Positions 18,848-29,388 of a stretch of DNA of 64,000 bases are shown piece after piece. Position numbers and translations under genes: made by a program. Source of the DNA: Francisella endosymbiont of Ornithodoros moubata (GTDB lineage Bacteria; Pseudomonadota; Gammaproteobacteria; Francisellales; Francisellaceae); NCBI GenBank assembly GCA_002095075.2, contig LVCE01000003.1:248001-312000 (forward strand), read 5' to 3'. Every line of letters starts with the position of its first letter. Position 1 is the stretch's first letter. The notes under the pieces were generated by a model. That model saw only the letters and a program-made list of their open reading frames with translations. It had not been told where the DNA came from and made no database searches.

Positions 18848-20283
18848 TTTTTTAACTACTTTAATTTCTTTATGACCAAAGGTAACAATATACCATATTA
18901 TAATTGTCACTGCCAAGATAGCTATAATAGTAAATAACCCTTGAAATAATTGTGCCTTTGACTAGATCAAAATTATTAGGAGTATCTTGAAAAGCTGCTA
19001 AATTAGCAACCTTAGCGCCAAAATCCAGCGACACTTCCTGTAAAAAACATATATGATACTGCTAAGAAACCTGTATTTTTTTATTTTTATAGATATAACC
19101 TACGAAAAGTGCAATAGGATCTATAAATAATTCTGACACACCTAAGAAAGCTAAAGCAATGATGACAGGTAAAGCTATGTTGTCAAATCTATACTTGCTT
19201 TTAGCTACTATAAAGAATAAAAGAAAACACAGTAACTGAAATATAAAACCAAATGAGAACTTTATCATTCTGCCAAAATCATCATCAAGTAATTTTACTC
19301 TCTTCCAAATCCATGGAAGAATTAGACCACCAAACAAGATTGAAAGTGAATTCATTGAAGTAAAAGTACTCGCAGGAATATCAATACACTATAAGTATGT
19401 ATCGACATTTCTATGTACAAAAATTTCTACTAACGTGCGTGTATAACTGCTCATCAAACACCCAAAAAACTATACCAAAAATATAAAAAGGCAATAGTGT
19501 AATTAATGATTTACATGTAGTAGCATCTGCTTTAATAAAAATGACCACAAAAGCTATTGCAGTAATATATGTACTGCTAATAGATAACCATCAAAAAGAT
19601 ATTCTAAAGCCAAGTAACTTAGAGTCAGTATTAACAATATGCTAAAAACTACAACTAAGTTAGCTGTTTAGATAAAGTTTTTTGTGGAAGAATATCTGGA
19701 ATATATTTAGAACCTAGCATAAATATAGCTAAACCAAATATCATACCAATACCTGCAATACCAAATCCATAATACCAACCATAATAATGTGCTACTAAAC
19801 CACATAGAATAGGTGCAAATATGCCACCAAAATTTCCACCTAAGTATAGTAATGTGAAAGCTGAATCTTTGTTTGGATCATAAGAATTATATTGTTTCCC
19901 TAACAAACAAGATACATTATTTTTGAAAAAACCATAACCACAAACTATAAATGCAATACCAAAATATAACTTGCTATCGCCATCAAAGCCAAGGGTAATA
20001 TGACCAACAGATATAAGTACTGCACCATAAGTCACCGTTTTTTTTATAACCTAATACTACTCTCTATCTGCAACAATCCAACCAACTATGGTGACAAATA
20101 TACCTAAGTTATATAGCTTCTGCTATAGCATACGATGTAGTATCATCGAGCTTAAGTTGATATACCAAATATATAATATCAAAAGAGCTCTCATACCATA
20201 GAAGCTAAATACTCCCACATATATATTGCAATAATGTACCATAAAGCTTTAGGATGTTTTTTTGATTAATAATTTTGTTGCAT
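18848..20283 (-). pseudogene. POT-family peptide transporter, decayed
   Basis: A full-length but heavily damaged proton-dependent oligopeptide transporter (POT/PTR2). From ATG 20283 the frame shows HPKALWYIIAIYMWEY, and a nearby frame the family's FYGMRALLILYL. A middle segment (19655-20035) reads LYLGGNFGGIFAPILCGLVA, and a late one (19062-19355) VIIALAFLGVSELFIDPIA, both POT signatures. The end carries FQDTPNNFDLVKG. At least five stops or frameshifts separate the pieces. A second POT remnant lies near 40 kb, so peptide uptake by this family is being lost repeatedly. Confidence 0.85.
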
Positions 20284-20483
20284 TGATTAACTAGTAAAAT
20301 TAACGATAAATAAATTATAGATAAACAAGCATTTTAGTAAAAAGTTATATGTGGCTTTTTAAGGTAAATTTAGCCCTAGCTATTAAATATTCTCAAGTGT
20401 TATTAAAATACCAATAGTATCTAGTTATTCAAGCTATGTTAGTATAGAAGTAGCTAATACTACTAATACCAAAGGATAGAATT

Positions 20484-21617
20484 ATGAAGCCTATAGTAAA
20501 AAAGATTTTTGTCTGTTATACTGCTTTGTTGATGCTATTTTCACAGTCACTAGTATGCACCGCGCTCTAACATTAGTTAAAAATAGCAACACCGTTTCCG
20601 GTAGAACTATGGAGTGGAGGCTTACCTGGAACTGGCAATTCATTTATGTGCCTAAGAGAAGTAAGCATTATCTAAATGCGCCAATGAATTTAAACTTAGC
20701 TACTCTTCTAAATACTCAATAATTGCTACTGGGCTTGTCAATGCTAATCAAGAATTTTTAGTTGATGGACAAAATGATCAAAGCCTTAGTATTAGTGCAA
20801 ACTATATCCCAGGCTTTACCGAATATCAAAAAGTAACAAATACAGATAAAAAATATGCTTCTATAACTCAAATTAGTATATTACTCTTAAGCGAGTATGC
20901 CAATGTAGAGCAAGTTAAACAAGCTTTAAAACAATACAAAGTCTGGTCAGATAAAAGTACCATTATTAATGGTGTTGCTCCACAGTTACACTTTTTAATA
21001 ACTAACAAACACAGTAAATAGCTATTCAGTAAAATACATAAAAGTAAAAGTAAGATTATATGATGTCAATTCAAATGTCAAAGTGACAAATGCCCCAACT
21101 TATGATTGGCACCTTATAAACTTGAGAAATTACTTAAATCTAAGTAACCAAACAACAACTAGAGTAAAAATAAGTGATTCCATTGATTCCTCACAAGGTA
21201 AAGATATCTAAGATATAAACTCACTCGGTCGAGGTAATGGCTTGTTAGGCTTACCTAGAGACTACTCGCCACCATCAAGATTTATCAAAAATGTAATATT
21301 GGATATTATGCTAACAATAAAGGTGATAATAATGAAAATCTCATTACTAAAGTTACTCATATCATTAATAATGTTGACATAGCTAAAGGAACAGTTACTA
21401 AAAAACTTGGAAATCAGACAATGTTTGATCATACTGCATTTAAAAGTAATAAAAGACCTTAACAACAATAAACTTTATATCAAAAGCTATAACTCACCTA
21501 ATAATGCTGTAGAAATTGATTTAAATACACTAGATCAAAATAATCTAAGCGGTTTGCTATTGATATAGACAAATTACCCTACCTAATAATAACATATCAA
21601 CTAATCTTATCAAGTAG
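20484..21617 (+). pseudogene. Choloylglycine hydrolase-like amidase, decayed
   Basis: Remains of an exported linear-amide C-N hydrolase (choloylglycine hydrolase / penicillin V acylase family, Ntn fold). The ATG at 20484 begins a signal peptide. A shifted frame then gives VCTALTLVKN, where the Cys would be the N-terminal nucleophile after cleavage, and SGRTMEW. Later pieces read YANVEQVKQALKQYKVW, NAPTYDWHLINLRNYLNLS and GNGLLGLPRDYSPPSRF, all typical. The C-terminus has HIINNVDIAKGT and SYNSPNNAVEIDLNTLD. Multiple frameshifts and stops prevent expression. Its tail runs 8 bases into the convergent glycosyltransferase. Confidence 0.82.
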
Positions 21618-22680
21618 CTAAGCTTTTTTTAGCTAAAAGACTGTCATAAACTTGCTGAATTCCTTCAGCTTCATTTTGAATCTTATACTTAGTAGTTACC
21701 AAATCATAGCCATTTTGAGCTATTTTGTACCTTAGTTGACTATCAGAAATTAGAATATCTAATTTATCTGAAATTTGCTGGCTTGATTTAGGTTCGACTA
21801 AATAAGCATTTTCATTATTTGCGATAATCTCTGGCCAAGCACCTAATTTAGTTGCAATTACAGCACATTTTGAAGCCATTGCTTCAAGAGCTGGTAAACC
21901 AAAACCCTCTTTGTGACTAGCACAAACGACAATATCTAAGGCTCTATACCAGCTAGGTATCTCATTGCTATCAGCTATAAAACCAGTAAAAATTATCTGC
22001 TTGTCTAAGCCAGCCTGTTTGACCTTTCGCTCTAGCTCTTTTTTAAAATTTAAATCTCTCGGTGTTGCCTCACCAATAACTACTGCCGTCCAATCAGGAT
22101 ATTTTTTTAAGGTTGCTATCATTGCTTCAATAAACTCTTGAGTTCCTTTAGATTTTCTAATTCTACCGAATATCCCTATACCATGTTTGCCAGGCATTTT
22201 TTTCTCTTGCCATTGTTGTTGCCTAACTTCAGTTGGATAAAAAACTTGGGTATTTACCCCATGAGGCACTATATAGGGTTTTTTCTCTAAGTACCCTGCA
22301 GATATCTCAGATGGACATATAACTGCTGCCATTCTATTTATATAAAACTTTGTAAGCTTCTTATGATTACGTTGTGCCACAGATGTGAAAACTATTATTA
22401 TCTTATATCTGAAAAGATATTTTAATATTATGCCAACAAGCATATCTATATTTCTACGTGCATGCCAAATACGCCATTTATTACGCCAACATTTAAATAA
22501 GAAATCTCTAAATCTAATTTTCTTAATGTCTTTAGAGTCAATATTAAAGCCCATGCCAACTATATTTACTAATTTAGCTTGTACTGGAATAACAGCTAAC
22601 ATACTTGCATTAATTCCAGAAAATCTACGCCCTAGTGATAATGCTATAACTTCAACATCATTGATATTTTTAGTTTCCAT
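21610..22680 (-). CDS. Glycosyltransferase family 4 (GT-B)
   Basis: A 356-residue GT-B glycosyltransferase. The N-terminal half has the acceptor-side RRFSGINASMLAVIP and IPYGV-like VPHGVNTQVFYPT. The C-terminal half has GIFGRIRKSKGTQEFIEA, the donor-binding VVCASHKEGFGLPALEAMASKCAVIAT (E-x7-E pattern), and AYLVEP. It is retaining by family. Its neighbours (GT8, GT32, O-antigen ligase) indicate a role in LPS core or related surface sugar assembly on the cytoplasmic face. The sugar donor and linkage cannot be read from sequence. It faces away from the next transferase across a 183-base promoter region. Confidence 0.88.
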   Translation of the reverse strand: METKNINDVEVIALSLGRRFSGINASMLAVIPVQAKLVNIVGMGFNIDSKDIKKIRFRDFLFKCWRNKWRIWHARRNIDMLVGIILKYLFRYKIIIVFTSVAQRNHKKLTKFYINRMAAVICPSEISAGYLEKKPYIVPHGVNTQVFYPTEVRQQQWQEKKMPGKHGIGIFGRIRKSKGTQEFIEAMIATLKKYPDWTAVVIGEATPRDLNFKKELERKVKQAGLDKQIIFTGFIADSNEIPSWYRALDIVVCASHKEGFGLPALEAMASKCAVIATKLGAWPEIIANNENAYLVEPKSSQQISDKLDILISDSQLRYKIAQNGYDLVTTKYKIQNEAEGIQQVYDSLLAKKSLAT

Positions 22681-22817
22681 AGTTTATTTTATATTATAAG
22701 ATTTTATTACACTCATACTAAAACAAACTTATAATATTTACAAGCTAATCAAAACTTATAGCTAAAATCACGATAATACTCAAACAAAATAGTTATATAA
22801 ATATTCTCTATTTTAAA

Positions 22818-22826
22818 TGTTATAAT
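22818..22826 (+). promoter_or_regulatory. Putative extended -10 promoter
   Basis: TG-T-TATAAT at 22818-22826 is a perfect extended -10 element, about 38 bases before the ATG at 22864. No good -35 is seen, as is common for extended -10 promoters. It would drive the rightward pair of glycosyltransferase genes. Confidence 0.5.
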
Positions 22827-22863
22827 ACCTAGCATATCACTTACTTAGATATATTAATTTTTT

Positions 22864-23955
22864 ATGATAGCTTTTAAAAAACTTAAAAATTTGTTTAGTT
22901 ACAAAAAACCAATAATCAAAGAAAATACTTTTTTACTTTGGGAACCTTGTTCTCATAGTCATGCAGAAACTGTCCCTGGCTTTACAAAATATTTGCTTGA
23001 TTTAGGCTACTATGTTTCAATACTTATCAATCCTAAAAGATATAAAGAAGGTCTTTTTTGTAGATTTGATAACCAAAATATTTCCTATAATAAACTATCT
23101 AAAAAACAGATTCGTAAATATTTTAAAAAAGACTCACTTGAAAATGTCGAAGGGCTCTTGATAACAACTATTAGTAAGCTATATGATGGTAAAGATTTAA
23201 ATCAGGCATATGAATTTTTTAATAAGCAAGCTAATAAGCATAAACTCTTTTTTATCGAGCATGAGATTGATAGTTATATTGATAATAATTCTAACCCACG
23301 CAATGATATTATTACCTTAAGGTCTATGGATTACAAAAATGCTACCACAGTTCCAGTTAATCCTCATTATTTTGGAAAAGTTAAATTAAATTATAAAAAT
23401 GAGCTTACAAAATTTATAACCATTGGTGCTTTATCAGAAAAGAGAAAAAGTACTAAATTACTCATAAATGCTGCAAAAGAACTTTTAGATAACGGTATTA
23501 CAAACTTTAAAATCACAGTCATTGGTAAAGGAAATATAAAAGATTTGCCAGCTCAGTTACAAAGTTTTTTTTACATCAAGGGACGCCTAGACTTCAATCA
23601 AATGTATGATGAAATTGAAAAAGCTGATTTCATTCTCTCTGCTTATGAAGATAATCCTCAGCATAGAAAATACATCACATCTAAAACTAGTGGTACTTTT
23701 CAACTTGTTTATGGTTTTTTAAAGCCAATCATTATTAGAGAAAATTTTGCGGCTATAAATGGATTTAATCCAACTAATGCTATTTTATATTCACAAGATT
23801 CTCAATACAGTGACGCGATGATAAGAGCAATAAATATACCATCCGAAGAATATAGACAAATTCAACTAAATCTAAAACAATATACTAATCAATTATACTT
23901 AAATTCAAAAATTAACTTACAAAAATTAATCAAAGGATATATTACAAATGAATAA
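22864..23955 (+). CDS. Glycosyltransferase-like protein, surface polysaccharide cluster
   Basis: A 363-residue protein with the layout of a divergent GT-B transferase. The N-terminal half has LWEPCSHSHAETVPGF and LDLGYYVSILINP. The C-terminal half begins with a typical second Rossmann domain, FITIGALSEKRKSTKLLINAAKELL, then FKITVIGKG, and ends FILSAYEDNP followed by TSGTFQLVYGFLKPII. A membrane segment is absent, so it is cytoplasmic. It overlaps the following GT8 gene by 8 bases, so the two work together. The precise family and substrate are unknown; LPS core assembly is inferred from context. Confidence 0.75.
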   Translation: MIAFKKLKNLFSYKKPIIKENTFLLWEPCSHSHAETVPGFTKYLLDLGYYVSILINPKRYKEGLFCRFDNQNISYNKLSKKQIRKYFKKDSLENVEGLLITTISKLYDGKDLNQAYEFFNKQANKHKLFFIEHEIDSYIDNNSNPRNDIITLRSMDYKNATTVPVNPHYFGKVKLNYKNELTKFITIGALSEKRKSTKLLINAAKELLDNGITNFKITVIGKGNIKDLPAQLQSFFYIKGRLDFNQMYDEIEKADFILSAYEDNPQHRKYITSKTSGTFQLVYGFLKPIIIRENFAAINGFNPTNAILYSQDSQYSDAMIRAINIPSEEYRQIQLNLKQYTNQLYLNSKINLQKLIKGYITNE

Positions 23956-24748
23956 AATATCTGTGAATAAAATACCTATAGTTTTTACTTTTGATAAAAG
24001 AATTATTTTAGGTGCTGCTGTAGCTATCAAAAGCTTAATTGATAATGCTAAACAAACTACATCTTATGATATTTATGTTTACCACCCAGATATTGCATAT
24101 AAAACTATTAAATACTTTGAAGAAATGTTATCTAATACTAATCATAGTATTAGCTTTTACCATATCAATAAATCCAGATTTAAAGATGCTCCTATTAATA
24201 AGGGCGGTAGTTGGACTGAGATAGTATATTATAGACTTCTAACACCTGAACTATTACCACAATATGATAAAGCAATATATATTGATGTAGATGTTTTGTT
24301 TAAAAAAGATTTAAGTGAGGTTTTCAACATTGACATATCAGGATATGAATGTGCTGCTGTCCCTGTAGAACTAAACAGTGATAAGATGATTTGCCATAAA
24401 TACTTTCCTGAAAATAAAAATAAATATATCTATATTTCAAGTTTTTTAGTTATGAATCTAAAATTAATGCGAGAAGAAAAAACCGTACAAAAATTTCTAG
24501 AAGTTATAAGTTCTTTTAACAAAAGACTAAAGTTTTTTGACTTAGATACATTAAATATTGCTTGTGATAGATTTTATGATTTACCTTTCTCATACGGTAC
24601 TTTTCAGAGTATTTTCTATAAAGAAGATGTTACAAAGGCTAGAGAATATCCATTTTTAAAGGATATTTATAGTATCAAAGAAATTGAAAAAGCTAAGAAA
24701 GAAACTGTATTTATCCACTATGCAGGTAAACCTGGTAAACCATGGTGA
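23948..24748 (+). CDS. Glycosyltransferase family 8, C-terminus cut by TGA
   Basis: A 266-residue GT8 transferase (WaaJ/RfaJ-like, retaining hexosyltransferase of LPS core). It has IPIVFTFDKRIILGAAVAIKSL, SFYHINKSRF, YYRLLTPELLPQYDKAIYIDVDVLFKKDLSEVF with the D-x-D metal site, and the late FIHYAGKPGKPW. A TGA at 24746-24748 ends translation right after PGKPW. The same frame continues through 36 further codons (MKKPYIDYLEYINK onward) to TAA at 24854-24856, so the ancestral protein was about 303 residues. The lost tail is the basic C-terminal region that in this family contacts the membrane; the catalytic domain is whole. It may be partly active or a young pseudogene. Confidence 0.82.
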   Translation: MNKISVNKIPIVFTFDKRIILGAAVAIKSLIDNAKQTTSYDIYVYHPDIAYKTIKYFEEMLSNTNHSISFYHINKSRFKDAPINKGGSWTEIVYYRLLTPELLPQYDKAIYIDVDVLFKKDLSEVFNIDISGYECAAVPVELNSDKMICHKYFPENKNKYIYISSFLVMNLKLMREEKTVQKFLEVISSFNKRLKFFDLDTLNIACDRFYDLPFSYGTFQSIFYKEDVTKAREYPFLKDIYSIKEIEKAKKETVFIHYAGKPGKPW

Positions 24749-24876
24749 ATGAAAAAACCATATATAGATTATCTAGAATATATTAATAAAATCCCTAAAA
24801 AACTCAAGAAGTATACTTTTAGAGATATAAGAAAAAAACTTTTAAGTAAACACTAAATAAATACTACAAAATTCTG

Positions 24877-25851
24877 TTATTTTCTTTCATAACCAATAAC
24901 TTTCTTAAAAATTCTTTCAGCTAACATAGGTTTTAAAATACTATAAATTAACGCCCTTATTCGAGCTTTTTTAGTTTGCTTAGAAATATATAAATAATCT
25001 ATGATATATAGCTCTTTTTTCTTTAAAAAATATTTTGATTTTAATCTAGGCTTATCGTTTTTAATATAACATTTATCATTAAACCAACATATTGCATAAC
25101 ATTTAGCTAAATCAAAACCTCCATAAAGTTCCTTACGATATCCAGGATAAGAATTTAAACTGAATTGCTTACCCATAGAGTCTATGATAGCATGGTTATT
25201 AAGAGTTAGTATTTCAAATACAAATTCATTTATTCGATACTTTCCTGGCTGAATATCTGACAAATCAGGCTTGTTTAGACAGATATTAACTGCTCTACCA
25301 AGCAAATTGGGACCTGTTGGACTTAGAGGATCATTACCATAGTAACTATTGAGTGAGTTTTCAACTATCATTTCAATAGCTTTTTTGAAAAATGGGTGTT
25401 TTGACTTTGAACATAAAAATGCTTGAAATATATAGCCATCAAACTCAAAATCTTTTAAAGATCTATCTTTTACAGATATAAAATCAACATCTTCCGATAG
25501 AATATTAGATATTGGCTGTAACGGAACATTCTTAACATCTGAATAAACTCCACCATATATATAAAGGATACAATACCTAAACAAATCAGCTTTATAAGCC
25601 TTAGGATATATATTGTTGTATGCTTCAACTATATCTTTATCAAAATTTGCCTGAAGGAACTCTAGTACTTGTTGATCATCATATAAATGCAACTCCCAGT
25701 CAGAGTTATTTTTTATCCATAACTGGATATTATTATACATATCATCACTAAGTTGATGAGAATGCCAAGTCATAAATATCTTTTTAGGTATATGAGATTG
25801 TTTATCTATAGCCACATTACTCTGAGGTAAATAAGATTTAAAATATTTCAT
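24877..25851 (-). CDS. Glycosyltransferase family 32 (DXD sugar-binding)
   Basis: A 324-residue transferase of the GT32/Och1-like 'glycosyltransferase sugar-binding region containing DXD' type. It has IPKKIFMTWHSHQL, WELHLYDDQQVLEFL, AYKADLFRYCILYIYGGVYSDVKNVPL (the D-x-D-like SDV site after the typical YxxGGxYxD), and GPNLLGRAVN. The C-terminus is basic and helical. It abuts the O-antigen ligase gene (9-base gap) on the minus strand. A role in the LPS or capsule-related glycan is inferred from context; the sugar is unknown. Intact. Confidence 0.88.
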   Translation of the reverse strand: MKYFKSYLPQSNVAIDKQSHIPKKIFMTWHSHQLSDDMYNNIQLWIKNNSDWELHLYDDQQVLEFLQANFDKDIVEAYNNIYPKAYKADLFRYCILYIYGGVYSDVKNVPLQPISNILSEDVDFISVKDRSLKDFEFDGYIFQAFLCSKSKHPFFKKAIEMIVENSLNSYYGNDPLSPTGPNLLGRAVNICLNKPDLSDIQPGKYRINEFVFEILTLNNHAIIDSMGKQFSLNSYPGYRKELYGGFDLAKCYAICWFNDKCYIKNDKPRLKSKYFLKKKELYIIDYLYISKQTKKARIRALIYSILKPMLAERIFKKVIGYERK

Positions 25852-25860
25852 AGTGACTAC

Positions 25861-27207
25861 CTATTTTTGTTCAATCCTTGATAAAAGTATTGCTAATAAC
25901 GTAAAAAACATACTTACTTCATATTGTGTTGATAGATAATAACCTGTCAATGATGCTATAAAATATCCTAATATAAAAACTCTCACACCAAATCTATCTT
26001 GAAGAGGAAGATTTTTAGTAATAAAGAATAAACTTATAAAAAACATTAATAAAAACAATGCTGAAAATATACCTCCTTTAAAAATATAATTTATAAACTC
26101 ATTATGAGGTTCTACAGGTTGATTTTTAATAACCATAGGATTAGCTTGTAGTTGCTGATTATTTTCTACTAGGTTTTGGGTACAATAATTTAAATCTGGT
26201 GTATTTCCAGTAAAAGAACAGCCCCAAATAAAAACATTAGGATATTTTTTAAATATTTCTATAGAAGAAATATAATAAATCATCCTTAAACCTGTTGACT
26301 GCTGTTCTAAGTTTCTTCTTTCTATTTTAGAGTAACCATTTGATTCAAAAATTCTAGCAATGCTTTTAGTAAATTCAGATGTTTTATCATGAAATATTTG
26401 ACTTTTTTGATATGCAAAACTAAAAATAAAAGTCAAAGCTAATAAAGATAGAAAAGTCATTATCAGCATTTTTTTTATACTTAATGTATTGGTATTAGTT
26501 TGAACGCTGTAAATTTTTATAAATACAAAAGCATAATAAACTAACACAAAAACCTCGACAATATAGCCAACTTTACTAGTATTGATAAATAAGTCTGTAA
26601 AAATCACTAATAAAACCGATAATAAAAAAATTAGTTTATTTCTTATTTTACTAGATTTTAGAGCTAAATTTAGAAAACAGACCGAAGCAAAAGGAAAAGT
26701 AAAAGCAATTACTCCTTGTACATCAGATCCATGGCCAAAAGTACCATATACATCTATTAAATCTATATTTGAGCTATATAAAAATTTTATAAAACACAAT
26801 AAAGAAAATAATACTGTTACCGTTAAATACGACCATAATAAATAGTCTGCGAGTTTTTTATTTTGTGATAAAAAATAACCAAGCGAATAAGTATAAATTA
26901 CAATAACAACAGGATTAGCATAAGCTACTAATTCCTTATGGGTAATAGATTGACCATAAACAGCATAACCATATAAATATGCAGCATTAATAACCACCCC
27001 AGCAGCTAATAAAAATAATAAAGGCATATAGCGTTGAAATTTAGACTTATCAAAAGAAAAATCACGATTAACAAAAAATAGAATTATTATTGTAAAAAAT
27101 GCTATTGATATTAATGCTCTAGCAAATAAGAAAACACTTGCAAAGATAACAATACCTGCTACTAAAACTATTTTAGGAAATATATTTTGCTTCATACTCA
27201 TAACCAT
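25861..27207 (-). CDS. waaL: O-antigen ligase (WaaL-like)
   Basis: A 448-residue polytopic membrane protein with about 11-12 hydrophobic segments and one large periplasmic loop between the later spans (about residues 275-375). That loop has STGLRMIYYISSIEIFKKYP and VEPHNEFINYIFKGG, the H-N-E/x motif of Wzy_C / O-antigen ligases. WaaL moves undecaprenyl-linked O-antigen to lipid A-core in the periplasm. Three candidate ATGs lie in the first five codons (MVMSMK). It abuts darP (2-base gap) and GT32. A Wzy polymerase is the alternative, but the core-transferase neighbours favour ligase. Confidence 0.82.
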   Translation of the reverse strand: MVMSMKQNIFPKIVLVAGIVIFASVFLFARALISIAFFTIIILFFVNRDFSFDKSKFQRYMPLLFLLAAGVVINAAYLYGYAVYGQSITHKELVAYANPVVIVIYTYSLGYFLSQNKKLADYLLWSYLTVTVLFSLLCFIKFLYSSNIDLIDVYGTFGHGSDVQGVIAFTFPFASVCFLNLALKSSKIRNKLIFLLSVLLVIFTDLFINTSKVGYIVEVFVLVYYAFVFIKIYSVQTNTNTLSIKKMLIMTFLSLLALTFIFSFAYQKSQIFHDKTSEFTKSIARIFESNGYSKIERRNLEQQSTGLRMIYYISSIEIFKKYPNVFIWGCSFTGNTPDLNYCTQNLVENNQQLQANPMVIKNQPVEPHNEFINYIFKGGIFSALFLLMFFISLFFITKNLPLQDRFGVRVFILGYFIASLTGYYLSTQYEVSMFFTLLAILLSRIEQK

Positions 27208-27209
27208 GT

Positions 27210-27767
27210 TTATTTACTTGATATTACATACTCTTTTAGCAATCTAAAAATCTCTTTCAATGACTTATTTGTAGTATTTTTTTCTATTTCCCTATAATGA
27301 TTTCTAATTAGTTGTCTTAACTTTTGAATATCTAAATCTGGGAATTCTTGTATCAATCTATCTAATGTATCATTCATTTTAAATGGATCTAAAAGATTAT
27401 TACGAATATTTTCTAAACGCTGAAACATTAGATTTGCTTGTTTATCTTTATTGACAAGTACATCATAAGCCTTATGAATCTCATCAAGATTATCTGTTTT
27501 ACGCAAAAGTTTACCAATAAACTGTGTTTGTCTTTTTAAAGCTATCTTTTGTAAGTTTTTAGTAGTAGTAATATTATTTTTAAGATTATCATTGATTGGT
27601 AATTTTTCTAACTGTTCTTTACTTAGCATAGTCAAAGACCTACCGAAATCTACTATCTCTAATACATCTTTTTTTACAGATATCTTACTCTTTACCGGTT
27701 TATAATGAGAATTTTCTTCTTCTCTTTCTAAACGATCTATTTCATCAAGATTAATAACTTTACCCAT
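27210..27767 (-). CDS. darP: Ribosome-associated protein DarP (YjgA)
   Basis: A 185-residue DUF615/YjgA protein. Characteristic segments are VKKDVLEIVDFGRSLTMLSKEQLEKLPI, LKRQTQFIGKLLRK, LMFQRLENIRNNLLDP, FPDLDIQKLRQLIRNHYREIEKN and the end LKEIFRLLKEYV. DarP binds late 50S precursors and helps peptidyl-transferase-centre maturation. The protein is strongly charged, as expected. It precedes the ligase and GT32 genes in the same direction, but the functional link is probably just transcription. It is divergent from glyA across 100 bases. Confidence 0.9.
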   Translation of the reverse strand: MGKVINLDEIDRLEREEENSHYKPVKSKISVKKDVLEIVDFGRSLTMLSKEQLEKLPINDNLKNNITTTKNLQKIALKRQTQFIGKLLRKTDNLDEIHKAYDVLVNKDKQANLMFQRLENIRNNLLDPFKMNDTLDRLIQEFPDLDIQKLRQLIRNHYREIEKNTTNKSLKEIFRLLKEYVISSK

Positions 27768-27867
27768 AGCTTTTATTTTTAATTTGTTTCTATATATAAA
27801 TATAAGTTATAATTTTAAACATTAAATTTATTTTATCCACCTAAAAAATATCAGGAGACTACCAAAT

Positions 27868-29121
27868 ATGTTTAGCTTTGAAAAAAATAGCCTAAAAAAT
27901 ACCGATAAAGAGATTTTTGACGCTATACAACTTGAAATTAAAAGACAGCATGAACATGTTGAGCTTATAGCATCAGAAAACTATGCAAGTCCTGCGGTAA
28001 TGGAGGCACAAGGATCACAACTTACAAACAAATACGCCGAGGGCTATCATGGCAAAAGGTATTATGGTGGTTGTGAATTTGTTGATATCGCTGAGAAACT
28101 TGCTATAGAGAGAGCACAGAAACTATTTGGCGTTGATTATGCTAATGTTCAACCACACTCAGGTTCTCAAGCAAATGCTGCTATTTATAATGCTGTCTTA
28201 AAACCAGGTGATACTGTTCTTGGTATGGATTTAGGTGCAGGTGGGCACCTAACACATGGTAGTAAAGTTAATTTCTCTGGGAAAATTTATAACTCTATTC
28301 AATACGGCTTAGATGAAAATGGCGATATAGACTACGAGCAAGTAACACAATTAGCTAAAGAACATAACCCAAAAATGATAATAGCAGGCTTCTCAGCATT
28401 TTCTGGCATAATCAATTGGCAAAAGTTTAGAGAAATAGCTGATTCTTTAGATGCCATACTGATGGCAGATATAGCTCATGTGGCAGGGCTAGTGGTAGCT
28501 GGAGTATACCCTAACCCATTCCAATATGTCGATGTTGCAACTACAACTACACATAAAACATTAAGAGGACCTAGAGGTGGTTTAATACTTTGTAACAAAA
28601 ATCCAGAACTTGCAAAAAAATTCCAAGCCGCTATTTTCCCTGGCATTCAAGGTGGTCCTTTGATGCATGTAATTGCAGCTAAAGCAGTTGCTTTTAAAGA
28701 AGCATTAGAGCCTAGTTTCGTTTGTTATCAAAACCAAGTACTCAAAAATGCTAAAGCTATGGAAAAAGTTTTAAAAGAGCGCGGCATCAATATAATCTCT
28801 GGTGGAACTAGTAATCATCTACTTTTACTTGATATTACAAATACAGGTTTCTCTGGTAAAGAAGCTGAAGCAGCTTTAGGTAGAGCAAAAATCACTGTTA
28901 ATAAAAACTCTATTCCAAATGATCCTCGCTCTCCTTTCGTTACTAGTGGTCTAAGAATTGGAAGTCCTGCTATAACGACAAGAGGCTTTAAAGAGAACGA
29001 ATGTGAATTAGTCGCTAACTTATTAGCAGATGTAGTGTTTAACTGCGGTAATGAACAAATAGAACATCAAACAGCAGCTAAAATTTTAAATCTTTGTAAT
29101 AAATTCCCTGTTTATAAATAA
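27868..29121 (+). CDS. glyA: Serine hydroxymethyltransferase
   Basis: A 417-residue GlyA, interconverting serine and glycine with THF/methylene-THF. It has the N-terminal [60 protein letters not shown], the PLP lysine in [15 protein letters not shown] (near residue 230), and [14 protein letters not shown]. An AGGAG ribosome site precedes the ATG. It supplies methylene-THF to the thymidylate synthase encoded elsewhere in this window. Intact. Confidence 0.98.
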   Translation: MFSFEKNSLKNTDKEIFDAIQLEIKRQHEHVELIASENYASPAVMEAQGSQLTNKYAEGYHGKRYYGGCEFVDIAEKLAIERAQKLFGVDYANVQPHSGSQANAAIYNAVLKPGDTVLGMDLGAGGHLTHGSKVNFSGKIYNSIQYGLDENGDIDYEQVTQLAKEHNPKMIIAGFSAFSGIINWQKFREIADSLDAILMADIAHVAGLVVAGVYPNPFQYVDVATTTTHKTLRGPRGGLILCNKNPELAKKFQAAIFPGIQGGPLMHVIAAKAVAFKEALEPSFVCYQNQVLKNAKAMEKVLKERGINIISGGTSNHLLLLDITNTGFSGKEAEAALGRAKITVNKNSIPNDPRSPFVTSGLRIGSPAITTRGFKENECELVANLLADVVFNCGNEQIEHQTAAKILNLCNKFPVYK

Positions 29122-29302
29122 AACTTAAATCCTTAAATTATTAATTTAATTTTTAGTCCATGATTCTTAATTGATATTCACAACTCTTGATTTTTAATTT
29201 AATATTAAACTTATAAACCTTTTATTTATAATGCTTTAACATCTATAATTAAAATTAAGACTACAAAAAAATTAATTTATTTAAAAAAATAAATAAAATA
29301 TA

Positions 29303-29331
29303 TTGACACAAAATATAATTATAAGTACAAT
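29303..29331 (+). promoter_or_regulatory. Near-consensus sigma-70 promoter
   Basis: A perfect -35 TTGACA (29303-29308), a 17-base spacer, and -10 TACAAT (29326-29331). This is the best promoter match I see in the window. The predicted start, about 29338, gives a roughly 50-base leader to the ATG at 29389 of the exported unknown protein. Confidence 0.7.
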
Positions 29332-29388
29332 TTACTTAAAATTTAAAACAGTTAGTAATAATATTTTAATAAAGTATATGAGATAAAA

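Noticed and set aside
29133-29155. AT-only inverted repeat followed by a T run after glyA, possible terminator
   Set aside because: The stem is only six A-T pairs in an AT-rich region; too weak to call.
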